Source: Cristatella mucedo (Eukaryota > Bryozoa > Phylactolaemata > Cristatellidae). From it: DNA of 64,000 bases. The first letter of the stretch is position 1. Each line of letters starts with the position of its first letter. The translations under genes were made by a program, and so were the position numbers. This document shows, in pieces, positions 34,051 to 44,118 of this stretch. Location of the stretch: the NCBI GenBank assembly GCA_009760855.2, contig WPIO01000005.1:10608501-10672500 (forward strand). The letters run 5' to 3'. The notes under the pieces are model-generated. The model ran no database searches. It had not been told where the DNA came from and was given only the letters and a program-made list of their open reading frames with translations.

Positions 34051-34908
34051 TCGTCATCTCAGGATAGGCCTCGGGCAATCGATAGCCCGTGGCATATACT
34101 GACAGAGGGTGCAAAGCCGTGCCAGTCGTTCGAGCTAATGATGTCCTAGACTCGGGGCAGCCATAATTCCATAAAGTCGCTGGGCCAACGTCGAGCATCT
34201 GCAAGAGTCATTGTCAGCTGACACGCCGGCGGAGGTGCCGGTAAGGCAGAGGGTGCTGGCGTCGGAGTCGGGCACGGGGTCTAAACACGAGCCGGAGAGT
34301 GGAGAAATGCTTGATAGTGTCGTCAGGATGAACGGAGAGTGGTCTCGTAGTGAGTCTCGCAGCAAGCTAGACGCCGCGGTAGGAGGACGATCTCGGTGGA
34401 CGAGGTTTGATGTGTGCTTCGAATGTGTGCGGTGATGACTGATTCGGATGAAACGACGTAGAGGCAGAGTGAGCACTGAAAGAGGAGCGTGGAGCTTTGC
34501 TGGCGTGTGATGTGAGAGTAGAACGAATGTAGTTTTGCGAATCGCTTTCGGAACAGCTGGAAGACGGTGGAAGAGAATAATTAGGACTGAGGACAAGTGG
34601 CACGCGCCTGGGGCGTCAATACTTCAATACTGGGGACGGTATGACTAATGATTCAGGACTAATGTTTAGGCCCGCCCAGTGTCACAGCGCCCTGTCAGAA
34701 GGCGGCAGAAGCCGCCCTCCTCTTGCGCGCCGAGCCGGTGGAGCGACCTTTGGAGGCCGAGAGAGACGTCTCAGAGCTGGAGCTGGATTCACTGTCGTCA
34801 GCTCTCGCTGCGAGCACAACGAGGACTCGTGGACGAAACGCAGGGTGCAGAGGCATGTACCAGCTCCCTGTCCCACGTGGATGAAAGGGGTGAACTGGCC
34901 GGGGCGAT
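34051..34908. other. GC-rich stretch with long but unassigned frames
   Basis: Overlapping open frames occur on both strands (for example 34135-34596 minus and 34641-34928 plus). They may continue the R2-like LINE upstream, but I see no zinc finger or Myb motif. Left flank of the segmental duplication. Confidence 0.35.
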
Positions 34909-35168
34909 GTAACGAAGGGGAAAGCTGATTACGTCGCCAAGGCTCCCATCTGGAAAGGAACCCAAGGACGGCATCAGGCCACTCTCATGTGCATCCATCG
35001 GTGCTACCGTGCACAGCTGACTGCCTATCTCATGGTGATGGCTTTGATATGCCCAAATAGTACGTTCCTAGCAAGTATAATTCAAGAACCATGAATAATT
35101 ACTATCTTTCATAATCTGGCTGATTTATCTCGCCGCTGCTTATTCGTTCCCTAATAAAAGGAAGGAAC

Positions 35169-35270
35169 AGTGCAATAAAGGATTGCTCACTGCAGGATTC
35201 GAACCCACCAACTTGGTTGTGAAGAGAGAACACCTTACCTCCGGTACTATCGCAACCCTAGTGACTCCCA
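35169..35270 (-). repeat. SINE-A-like fragment, unit 1
   Basis: On the minus strand: GGTAAGGTGTTCTC, GGTGGGTTCGAATCCTGCAG (B box) and GAGCAATCCTTTATTGCAC, parallel to the SINE-A head and its GGGCGATCCTTTATCGCC block. The end body of SINE-A is missing. A separate tRNA-derived family is an alternative. Duplicated at 40110-40211. Confidence 0.55.
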
Positions 35271-35558
35271 TATTTCCCAAAATACGAAAGCGAAAACGCG
35301 CCTAACTGGTTGCGGCATGACCCCTTTAGGCGGCAGCTCGCTGTGCTCTTCCGCCCGAACCAAAGCTCCGCCGGTTCGGTGGGCGCACTGCATGCCGGCA
35401 CGTGGCCACGTCCCCACCGCACTTTTGGCACTTCCTGCTCGTGCGTCGGCTGTTGCGTTACTGTGGCTCTGGCGGTGGCAGATCTAGTGGAGTCTTACAG
35501 AGGCACAATCGTGGATCTAAGCGTTTAGGAGACACTTTATTCCTCTGTAAGCGTACTT

Positions 35559-35565
<7 letters not shown>

Positions 35566-35589
<24 letters not shown>

Positions 35590-35626
35590 GTATACATATA
35601 TATATATATATATATGTACATATGTG
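35566..35626. repeat. TA microsatellite, unit 1
   Basis: TATATA runs with interspersed GTATACATATA. The counterpart at 40509-40543 is shorter. Confidence 0.9.
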
Positions 35627-35825
35627 ATAATATAGGAAATATATATAATATATAGATATGAGCTTGATGAGTCGCCGGAGTTGATAGCACCCACAAATAA
35701 CATCAATTGCCATGCCGTTAGCCCAAGGTTAGGCGTTCGCACTAATTATAGCAGCAGCAGGGGGCACAAAACAGCTGTTGGGTGCACGCCCAGAATCGGC
35801 CACAGCAACCCTTTCCCCATACAAA

Positions 35826-35876
35826 TGTTGTTAAACTTCCGAAACCACCAGTCTGACCGAGGGTGGCGCTCAAGTA
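35826..35876 (-). repeat. Fragment of Gypsy LTR1 end, unit 1
   Basis: TGTTGTTAAACTTCCGAAAC and CCAGTCTGACCGAGGGTGGC followed by GCTCAAG matches the inner end of the Gypsy LTR at 48538-48595 (AATTTCCGAAGCCGCCAGTC, TTGGCGCTCAAG). The LTR then resumes at about 39226 (TAAGCAACACTGCC), so about 3.3 kb was inserted into it. Counterpart at 40751-40800. Confidence 0.65.
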
Positions 35877-36240
35877 TGTAATGTAATGTAATGTAGTCTG
35901 TAACTCCACAAAGTTATTAAGATCATCTGGGTGTTACGCAGGAGAGTTTTGCATAGCGAACTCACAGCCTAAGCGGCTTTCGGTAAGCATTCGGTAGCCA
36001 ACAGGCTTCGTCTCACGCAACAAAGAGAAAGTGGGAAGCATAGCAGAGTCAGGAGAGCAGCTGAGGTAGTGAGCAGCATAGAAGTGCAACGGTAACCACG
36101 CAGAAGCTCGTCCCCCGGCTCTCTACCGGTGACTGTGTGATGCAGTGCTGCGATGTGGTTAAAACACAGGCGGCCACAAATGGGTGCCGAAAGCAACAGT
36201 TTATTGTGGGCCTGTTAGTAACGGTTACGCGCCGGCGCAA

Positions 36241-36474
36241 GCGCTTTACGCGGCGCGCACCGGACCAACGGAGTTGACTTCGCGAACTCCCTAAGCCCGA
36301 CTATAACAACTACCCTACGCGTTTACGCGGCGCGTACCGGACCGACGGAGTTAACTGCACGAACTCCCGAAGTCCGAGTATAACCAACTACCCTGTGCGT
36401 TTACGTAGTGCATTTCGGTCCGACGGAGTTACTGCGCTAACTCCCGAAGTCCGAGTATAACTAACTACCCTATG
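36241..36474. repeat. 78-bp tandem repeat, three units (unit 1)
   Basis: Units begin at 36241, 36319 and 36397 with GCG(C/T)TTACG and carry CGGAGTT...CGAACTCCC. A GAGTATAAC(C/T)AACTACCCT boundary recurs. An identical arrangement starts at 41166, 41244 and 41322 in the second unit. Confidence 0.92.
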
Positions 36475-36687
36475 CGCGCGTCGCTAGCGATTGTCCCAAC
36501 CCCGAAGGAGGGCCGCTACAGCACCCCAAGATACGAGCAGTTAACTGAGTAGCCGGCAGAACATAACTGCACAGTCTAAGTTGCACTTAGCTGTCCGTCG
36601 CCGTAGGTTCGTCTCTTGTGCTCTCTAAGCGTAGTCTCGTATCGACTACCGAAGCTGCCGCCCTGTGCTCTGTCAGTCCTGCGATTT

Positions 36688-36824
<137 letters not shown>

Positions 36825-36898
36825 CTCTCGACCTTGGGCGTAGCTGTTATTGTTTTGTCGGACCCTAGCTCTTGGTGTCCGTCCTAGGCCTAATTCTT

Positions 36899-38393
36899 CT
36901 TGGCTAGTCCTTGGCTAGTCCTTGGCTAGTCCTTGGCTAGTCCTTGGCTAGTCCTTGGCTAGTCCTTGGCTAGTCCTTGGCTAGCCCTTGGCTAGCCCTT
37001 GGCTAGCCCTAGGCTAGCCCTAGGCTAGCCCTAGGCTAGCCCTAGGCTAGCCCTAGGCTAGCCCTAGGCTAGCCCTAGGCTAGCCCTAGGCTAGCCCTAG
37101 GCTAGCCCTAGGCTAGCCCTAGGCTAGCCCTAGGCTAGCCCTAGGCTAGCCCTAGGCTAGCCCTAGGCTAGCCCTAGGCTAGCCTAGGCTAGCCCTAGGC
37201 TAGCCCTAGGCTAGCCCTAGGCTAGCCCTAGGCTAGCCCTAGGCTAGCCCTAGGCTAGCCCTAGGCTAGCCCTAGGCTAGCCCTAGGCTAGCCCTAGGCT
37301 AGCCCTAGGCTAGCCCTAGGCTAGCCCTAGGCTAGCCCTAGGCTAGCCCTAGGCTAGCCCTAGGCTAGCCCTAGGCTAGCCCTAGGCTAGCCCTAGGCTA
37401 GCCCTAGGCTAGCCCTAGGCTAGCCCTCGGCTAGCCCTAGGCTAGCCCTAGGCTAGCCCTAGGCTAGCCCTAGGCTAGCCCTAGGCTAGCCCTAGGCTAG
37501 CCCTAGGCTAGCCCTAGGCTAGCCCTAGGCTAGCCCTAGGCTAGCCCTAGGCTAGCCCTAGGCTAGCCCTAGGCTAGCCCTAGGCTAGCCCTAGGCTAGC
37601 CCTAGGCTAGCCCTAGGCTAGCCCTAGGCTAGCCCTAGGCTAGCCCTAGGCTAGCCCTAGGCTAGCCCTAGGCTAGCCCTAGGCTAGCCCTAGGCTAGCC
37701 CTAGGCTAGCCCTAGGCTAGCCCTAGGCTAGCCCCTAGGCTAGCCCTAGGCTAGCCCTAGGCTAGCCCTAGGCTAGCCCTAGGCTAGCCCTAGGCTAGCC
37801 CTAGGCTAGCCCTAGGCTAGCCCTAGGCTAGCCCTAGGCTAGCCCTAGGCTAGCCCTAGGCTAGCCCTAGGCTAGCCCTAGGCTAGCCCTAGGCTAGCCC
37901 TAGGCTAGCCCTAGGCTAGCCCTAGGCTAGCCCTAGGCTAGCCCTAGGCTAGCCCTAGGCTAGCCCTAGGCTAGCCCTAGGCTAGCCCTAGGCTAGCCCT
38001 AGGCTAGCCCTAGGCTAGCCCTAGGCTAGCCCTAGGCTAGCCCTAGGCTAGCCCTAGGCTAGCCCTAGGCTAGCCCTAGGCTAGCCCTAGGCTAGCCCTA
38101 GGCTAGCCCTAGGCTAGCCCTAGGCTAGCCCTAGGCTAGCCCTAGGCTAGCCCTAGGCTAGCCCTAGGCTAGCCCTAGGCTAGCCCTAGGCTAGCCCTAG
38201 GCTAGCCCTAGGCTAGCCCTAGGCTAGCCCTAGGCTAGCCCTAGGCTAGCCCTAGGCTAGCCCTAGGCTAGCCCTAGGCTAGCCCTAGGCTAGCCCTAGG
38301 CTAGCCCTAGGCTAGCCCTAGGCTAGCCCTAGGCTAGCCCTAGGCTAGCCCTAGGCTAGCCCTAGGCTAGTCCTAGGCTAGTCCTAGGCTAGT
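36899..38393. repeat. 11-bp satellite, about 136 units
   Basis: Unit CCTAGGCTAGC, made of two overlapping palindromic hexamers (CCTAGG and GCTAGC). The left edge has CCTTGGCTAGT units, then CCTTGGCTAGC, then a long homogeneous block of CCTAGGCTAGC, and the right edge has CCTAGGCTAGT. Only rare defects occur: a shortened unit near 37182, CCTCGG near 37427, an extra C near 37732. Unit 2 has about 7 units at the same site. Confidence 0.97.
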
Positions 38394-38479
38394 CCGTCGC
38401 CGTACGGTTGCTCTAGGTGCCCTAGTCAGACCCACTAAGGCAAAGGCTAATATCGCGGCTAGCCTGAGAGCTGCTCCGT

Positions 38480-39225
38480 TGCAGAAGTAGCAGCTCAGGA
38501 CCGCTGAAAAGGATGAGTCATAGTCGGCAGTAGGAGAGTAGTTGTCGTTGCGTAAAAATTGTGGAAGCGAGTTCCACAGTCTAGGACCTGCAGAGCTAAA
38601 GCTTCTGTCGCCAACTGTCTTTAAGCGGAGAAATGGGACAGCTAATTTATTGTCCACACCGGACCTGAGGGCGCGAATAGGCTTAAACTGATGCAGCAGA
38701 TCAGCTAGGTACGAAGGAACCAATCCGTGGCGGGCCTTGTGGGTCAGCGTAAGACCTTTGCTCTGTATTTTGCTCAACCGGCAGCCATCCTAGCTCTTTC
38801 AGCAAAAGAGACGCGTGCTCAAACCACTGGGACTTGAAGACCAGCCTTGCAGCCATATTCATTGTCCGCTGTAGTGGCATAATAGCTTTCTTTGGCAGCC
38901 CAGCCAAAAGGGAATTACAATAATCAAGCCGAGACAGAACTAAGGAGCTAGTTAAATTTTTTACAAGCAACTGTGGGAGACAGCTTCTAATCTTGGATAG
39001 GGATCGGATGTGATGGCTAGCTGTAGAGGCAGTCTTCTGAATGAAGCTTTTGAAATTGAGGCAGCTTTCAAAGACACCTAAATTTCGAGCACGTGGTGAT
39101 GGTCGCACAATAGCATCACCTATTAGAACAGCAAAGCCTTTTAAACCAGCGACACGCTTAGGGTGTCCTTTGAGCAGCAGTTCGGTTTTATCGTCATTTA
39201 ATTTCAGGAAGTTTTCCGACATCCA
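38480..39225 (-). mobile_element. L2-like LINE fragment, unit 1
   Basis: Minus-strand coding remnants: SENFLKLNDDKTELLLKGHP, LSRLDYCNSLLAGLPKKAIM (RT C-terminal), RHGLVPSYLADLLHQFKPIR and SAGPRLWNSLPQFL. These are the usual order of motifs at the end of L2/CR1-like ORF2. 5'-truncated, with a frameshift between the 38373-38777 and 38701-39384 frames. It joins the Gypsy LTR remnant at about 39226. Counterpart at 42195-42940. Confidence 0.88.
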
Positions 39226-39250
39226 TAAGCAACACTGCCTTGTACGCACG

Positions 39251-39251
<1 letters not shown>

Positions 39252-39330
<79 letters not shown>
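39252..39330. repeat. CT microsatellite inside LTR1, unit 1, left part
   Basis: Pure CT run. Together with the CT run at 39639-39743 it forms one tract of the Gypsy LTR, split by a solo LTR. Confidence 0.95.
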
Positions 39331-39331
<1 letters not shown>

Positions 39332-39333
39332 CT

Positions 39334-39638
39334 TGTGCTTCGATGCGCCTTGCACGAAGAACGCCTTGCACGAAGAACGCCCACACAGAACCAACACTAA
39401 CAGTTTATTCTACTACAGAGCAGAGGGAGCACGACTTCACTCGCCCCTCTCTCCGACTGAATCCCCCTCCTCGCCCACAGCTGTTTTTGCCGACCCCGAT
39501 GGTGAATCCACCATCTGACTGTGGTTACCGGCCTGTTCAAACCACACAACAGGCGGACCACAGCTTTGCACCACCGGTGATGCTCCTGACAGCTGTTTAC
39601 GAAAAGAGCGGTACCGGCATGCATATACTCAGACCACA
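39334..39638 (-). mobile_element. Solo LTR (LTR2), unit 1
   Basis: 305 bp from TGTGCTTCGATGCGC to CTCAGACCACA on the plus strand. The AATAAA signal is on the minus strand (TTTATT near 39400), so the element pointed left. Flanks are TGGCT and TGTCT. The duplicate copy at 43082 has perfect TGTCT flanks. No internal region. Confidence 0.85.
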
Positions 39639-39670
39639 TGTCTCTCTGTCTCTCTCTCTGTCTCTCTCTC

Positions 39671-39743
<73 letters not shown>
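39639..39743. repeat. CT microsatellite, unit 1, right part
   Basis: CT run with early TCTCTG variants; continues the tract interrupted by the solo LTR. Confidence 0.95.
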
Positions 39744-39745
<2 letters not shown>

Positions 39746-39821
39746 GCCTCTTCGGGCTACGTGCTCCGCAGCGGCATATCCGCGTTACGTTACCGCGTCT
39801 CCGACGGCAGCAGCGCTTGTG

Positions 39822-39849
39822 ATCGATCTATCGATAATCAGTAATCGAA
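39822..39849. other. Junction filler between duplicated units
   Basis: 28 bp, ATCGATCTATCGATAATCAG and on, AT-rich, absent from both the left edge of unit 1 and the right edge of unit 2. Typical of end-joining repair with added bases. Confidence 0.8.
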
Positions 39850-40109
39850 GTAACGAAGGGGAAAGCTGATTACGTCGCCAAGGCTCCCATCTGGAAAGGA
39901 ACCCAAGGACGGCATCAGGCCACTCTCATGTGCATCCATCGGTGCTACCGTGCACCGCTGACTGCCTATCTCATGGTGATGGCTTTGATATGCCCAAATA
40001 GTACGTTCCTAGCAAATATAATTCAAGAACCATGAATAATTACTATCTTTCATAATCTGGCTGATTTATCTCGCCGCTGCTTATTCGTTCCCTGATAAAA
40101 TGAAGGAAC

Positions 40110-40211
40110 AGTGCAATAAAGGATTGCTCACTGCAGGATTCGAACCCACCAACTTGGTTGTGAAGAGAGAACACCTTACCTCCGGGACTATCGCAACCCT
40201 AGTGACTCCCA
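40110..40211 (-). repeat. SINE-A-like fragment, unit 2
   Basis: Duplicate of 35169-35270, with a few substitutions (for example TCCGGGACTATC for TCCGGTACTATC on the plus strand). Confidence 0.55.
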
Positions 40212-40501
40212 TATTTCCCAAAATACGAAAGCGAAAACGCGCCTAACTGGTTGCGGCATGACCCCTTTAGGCGGCAGCTCGCTGTGCCCTACCGCCCGAG
40301 CCAAAGCTCCGCCGGTTCGGTGGGCGTGCTGCATGCCGGCACGTGAACGCGTCCCCACCGCACTTTTGGCACTTCCTGCTCGTGCGTCGGCTGTTGCGTT
40401 ACTGTGGCTCTGGCGGCGGCAGATCTAGTGGAGTCTTACAGAGGCACAATCGTGGATCTAAGCGTTTAGGAGACTCACTTTATTCCTCTGTAAGCGTACT
40501 T

Positions 40502-40545
<44 letters not shown>

Positions 40546-41165
40546 TATGTGCTAATATAGGAAATATATATAATATATAGATACGAGCTTGATGAGTCGC
40601 CGGAGTTGATAGCAGGCACAAATAACATCAATTGCCATGCCGTTAGCCCAAGGTTAGGCGTTCGCACTAATTATAGCAGCAGCAGGGGGCACAAAACAGC
40701 TGTTGGGTGCACGCCCAGAATCGGCCACAACAACCCTGTCCCCATACAAATGTTGTTAAACTTCCGAAACCACCAGTCTGACCGAGGGTGGCGCTCAAGC
40801 ATGTAATGTAATGTAATGTAGTCTGTAACTCCACAAAGTTATAAAGACCATCTGGGTGTTACGCAGGAGAGTTTTGCATAGCGAACTCACAGCCTAAGCG
40901 GCTTTCGGTACGCATTCGGTAGCCAACAGACTTCGTCTCACGCAATAAAGAGAAAGTGGGAAGCATGGCAGAGTCAGGAGAGCAGCTGAGGTAGTGAGCA
41001 GCATAGAAGTGCAACAGTAACCGCGCAGAAGCTCGTTCCCCGGCTCTCTACCGGTGACTGTGTGATGCAGTGCTGCGATGTGGTTAAAACACAGGCGGCC
41101 GCAAATGGGTGCCGAAAGCAACAGTTTATTGTGGGCCTGTTAGTAACGGTTACGCGCCGGTGCAA

Positions 41166-41399
41166 GCGCTTTACGCGGCGCGCACCGGACCAACGGAGTT
41201 GATTGCGCGAACTCCCTAAGCATGACTATAATAACTACCCTACGCGTTTACGCGGCGCGTACCGGACCGACGGAGTTAACTGCGCGAACTCCCGAAGTCC
41301 GAGTATAACCAACTACCCTGTGCGTTTACGTAGCGCGTTTCGGTCCGACGGAGTTCCTGCGCTAACTCCCGAAGTCCGAGTATAACTAGCTACCCTATG
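41166..41399. repeat. 78-bp tandem repeat, three units (unit 2)
   Basis: Units at 41166, 41244 and 41322. The copy number is the same as in unit 1, in contrast to the satellite. Confidence 0.92.
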
Positions 41400-41616
41400 C
41401 GCGCGTCGCTAGCGATTGTCCCAACCCCGAAGGAGGGCCGCTACAGCACCCCAAGATACGAACAGCTAACTGAGTAGCCGGCAGAACACAACTGCGCAGT
41501 CTAAGTGGCACTTAGCTGTCCGTCGCCGTAGGTTCGTCTCTCGTGCTCTCGAAGCGTAGTCTCGTATCGACTACCGAAGCTGCCGCCCTGAGCTCTGTCA
41601 GTCCTGCGATTTATAC

Positions 41617-41631
41617 TCCCTCTCTCTCTGT

Positions 41632-41703
<72 letters not shown>

Positions 41704-41762
41704 CGTTGTTTGTCTGCGTGACTGTCTCTCTCTAGGTCTCTCTCTCTCTCTCCCTCTCTCCC

Positions 41763-41816
<54 letters not shown>

Positions 41817-41880
41817 GTTTGTCTGTGTGACTGTCTCTCTCTAGGTCTCTCTCTCTCTCCTCTCTCTCCCTCTCTCTCCC

Positions 41881-41953
<73 letters not shown>
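41617..41953. repeat. Compound CT microsatellite, unit 2
   Basis: CT runs broken by CTCC and by two GTTGTTTGTCTG(C/T)GTGACT inserts, one near 41703 and one near 41813, showing a local duplication within the tract. Confidence 0.97.
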
Positions 41954-41956
<3 letters not shown>

Positions 41957-42030
41957 CTCTCGACCTTGGGCGTAGCTGTTATTGTTTTGTCGGACCCTAG
42001 CTCTCGGTGTCCGTCCTAGGCCCAATTCTT

Positions 42031-42106
42031 CTTGGCTAGTCCTTGGCAAGCCCTTGGCTAGCCCTTGGCCAGTTCTTGGCCAGTCCTAGGCTAGTCCTAG
42101 GCTAGT
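42031..42106. repeat. 11-bp satellite, about 7 units (unit 2)
   Basis: Same edges as the expanded array (CTTGGCTAGTC at left, CTAGGCTAGTCC at right), but the units between are diverse (GGCAAGCC, GGCCAGTT, GGCCAGTC). Confidence 0.93.
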
Positions 42107-42194
42107 CCGTCGCCGTACGGTTGCTCTAGGTGCCCTAGTCAGACCCACTAAGGCAAGGGGTAATATCGCGGCTAGCCTGAGAGCTGCTCCGTTG

Positions 42195-42940
42195 CAGAAG
42201 TAGCAGCTCAGGACCGCTGGAAAGGATGTGTCATAGTCGGCAGTAGGAGAGTAGTTGTCGTTGCGTAAGAATTGTGGAAGCGAGTTCCACAGTCTAGGAC
42301 CTGCAGAGCTAAAGCTTCTGTCGCCAACTGTCTTTAAGCGGAGGAATGGACAGCTAATTTATTGTCCACACAGGACCTAAGGGCGCGAACAGGCTGAAAC
42401 TGATGCAGCAGTTCAGCTAGGTACGAAGGAACCAATCCGTGGCGGGCCTTGTGGGTCAGCATAAGACCTTTGCTCTCTATCCTTTGCTCAACCGGCAGCC
42501 ATCCTAGCTCTTTCAGCAAAGGAGACGCGTGCTCAAACCGCTGGGACTTGAAGACCAGCCTTGCAGCCTTATTCATTGTCCGCTGTAGTGGCATAATAGC
42601 TTTCTTTGGCAGCCCAGCCAAAAGGGAATTACAATAATCAAGCCGAGACAGAACTAAGGAGCTAGTTAAATTTTTTACAAGCAACTGTGGGAGACAGCTC
42701 CCTATCTTGGATAGGGATCGGATGTGATGGCTAGCTGTAGAGGCAGTCTTCTGAATGAAGCTTTTGAAATTGAGGCAACTGTCGAAGACACCTAAATTTC
42801 GAGCACGTGGTGATGGTCGCACAATAGCATCACCTATTAGAGCAGCAAAGCCTTTTAAACCAGCCACACGCTTAGGGTGTCCTATGAGCAGCAGTTCGGT
42901 TTTATCGTCATTTAATTTCGGGAAGTTTTCCGACATCCAT
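42195..42940 (-). mobile_element. L2-like LINE fragment, unit 2
   Basis: Duplicate of 38480-39225 with a longer open frame (42334-43134, 266 codons, of which the N-terminal part is microsatellite). It keeps SENFPKLNDDKTELLLIGHP and LSRLDYCNSLLAGLPKKAIM. No endonuclease or RT catalytic core remains. Confidence 0.88.
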
Positions 42941-42968
42941 AAGCAACACAGCCTTGTACGCACACTAC

Positions 42969-42970
42969 TC

Positions 42971-43069
<99 letters not shown>

Positions 43070-43081
43070 GTCTCTCTGTCT
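42969..43081. repeat. CTGT/CT microsatellite in LTR1, left part
   Basis: Ten or so CTGT units followed by CT units. Unit 1 has pure CT here, so the CTGT stretch expanded after the duplication or was lost from the other copy. Confidence 0.95.
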
Positions 43082-43386
43082 TGTGCTTCGATGCGCCTTG
43101 CACGAAGAACGCCTTGCACGAAGAACGCCCTCACAGAACCAACACCAACAGTTTATTCTACTACAGAGCAGAGGGAGCACGACTTCACTCGCCCCTCTCT
43201 CCCACTGAATCCCCCTCCTCGCCCACAGCTGTTTTTGCCGACCCCGAGGATGAATCCACCATCTGACTGTGGTTACCGGCCTGTCCAAACCACACAACAG
43301 GCGGACCACAGCTTTGCACCACCGGTGATGCTCCTGACAGCTGTTTACGAAAAGAGCTGTACCGGCCTGCATATACTCAGACCACA
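43082..43386 (-). mobile_element. Solo LTR (LTR2), unit 2
   Basis: 305 bp, TGTGCTTCGATGCGC to CTCAGACCACA, with exact TGTCT on both sides (43077-43081, 43387-43391). Inserted in the CT/CTGT tract of LTR1 before the segment was duplicated. AATAAA on the minus strand. Confidence 0.92.
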
Positions 43387-43442
43387 TGTCTCTCTGTCTC
43401 TCTCTGTCTCTCTGTCTCTCTGTCTCTCTCTCTCTCTCTCTG

Positions 43443-43498
<56 letters not shown>
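43387..43498. repeat. CT microsatellite in LTR1, right part
   Basis: CT run with CTGT variants, continuing the tract after the solo LTR. Confidence 0.95.
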
Positions 43499-43499
<1 letters not shown>

Positions 43500-43792
43500 G
43501 CCTCTTCGGGCTACGTGCTCCGCAGCGGCATATCCGCATTACGTTACCGCGTCACCGACGGCAGCAGCGCTTGTGGAGTCTCGCGGTGACACGAAGACAC
43601 AAGCGTGCAAACGTGGAGTGAGCGAGACTCTCGTCTTTTTTCCCCCAGCGGGTACATATGCGAGCTGGGGGCTGGCTCGTGACAGAAAAGGGAATGCCTC
43701 TGTGGTGGGCCACATGCTTACGTCAAAGGCTCAACCACCCGCCGCAGGCGGGTCCTATATCAGCGGCCGAGAAGCAACAGGCGCACACAACA

Positions 43793-43804
43793 TCCCTTCC
43801 CCAT
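43793..43804 (-). promoter_or_regulatory. Polypurine tract of the Gypsy element
   Basis: On the minus strand GGGGAAGGGA lies immediately before the LTR start TGTTGTGTGC. This is the standard plus-strand primer position in LTR retrotransposons. Confidence 0.8.
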
Positions 43805-44118
43805 AGAACGTCGATAAACTACATAGTTTGCCCGCCTTATTGGGTGGAGCTCGCGGTCCGAAACTCGCGCAGCCGTCGGTTCCCCGGCGTCTCGACCTCC
43901 TTAGCGGGCGGTGGCCCCTAGCCAGCATTGGAGGCCTCTTTCTCAGCATCTCGTTCGGTCTCGATCCACTCCAGGGACACGTCGAGATAAGACGCTTGTA
44001 GCCTTGGAACTCACATCTTGACTTTATCCAGATGCACGACCTTCCGGTTTCCGGCGTCATTTATGATTCGCAAGGTGACCGGTCCCAGTTCCGCTTCCAC
44101 TCTCCTGTCGCCTAGCCG

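Larger units (their letters stand above)
39850..43575. repeat. Segmental tandem duplication, unit 2
   Basis: Colinear with 34909-39821. Its right edge continues without a break into the rest of the Gypsy LTR (GAGTCTCGCGGTGACACGAA), so this is likely the original arrangement on the right side, and unit 1 keeps the original left side. Confidence 0.95.
42941..43792 (-). repeat. 3' LTR of the Gypsy element (LTR1), interrupted
   Basis: From TAAGCAACACAGCC (about 42941) through a CT tract and a solo LTR to CGCACACAACA (43792). It matches the 5' LTR at 48538-48955 on both sides of the solo LTR. The purine-rich tract expected just inside a 3' LTR is present (see 43793). The outer first part of this LTR is probably the piece at 40751-40800, separated by nested insertions. 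Confidence 0.8.

Noticed and set aside
36899-38393. CRISPR-like regularly spaced repeat
   Set aside because: The 11-bp units are directly adjacent with no spacers, in eukaryotic DNA with no cas genes; it is a satellite.
36899-38393. Telomere-type repeat because of CCCTA within the unit
   Set aside because: The 11-bp unit is not TTAGGG or a simple variant, and the array is internal, between retroelement sequences.
43585-43792. Host gene starting in the open frames at 43573-43921 and 48781-49182
   Set aside because: These frames are similar to each other only because they lie in the two LTRs of one Gypsy element.
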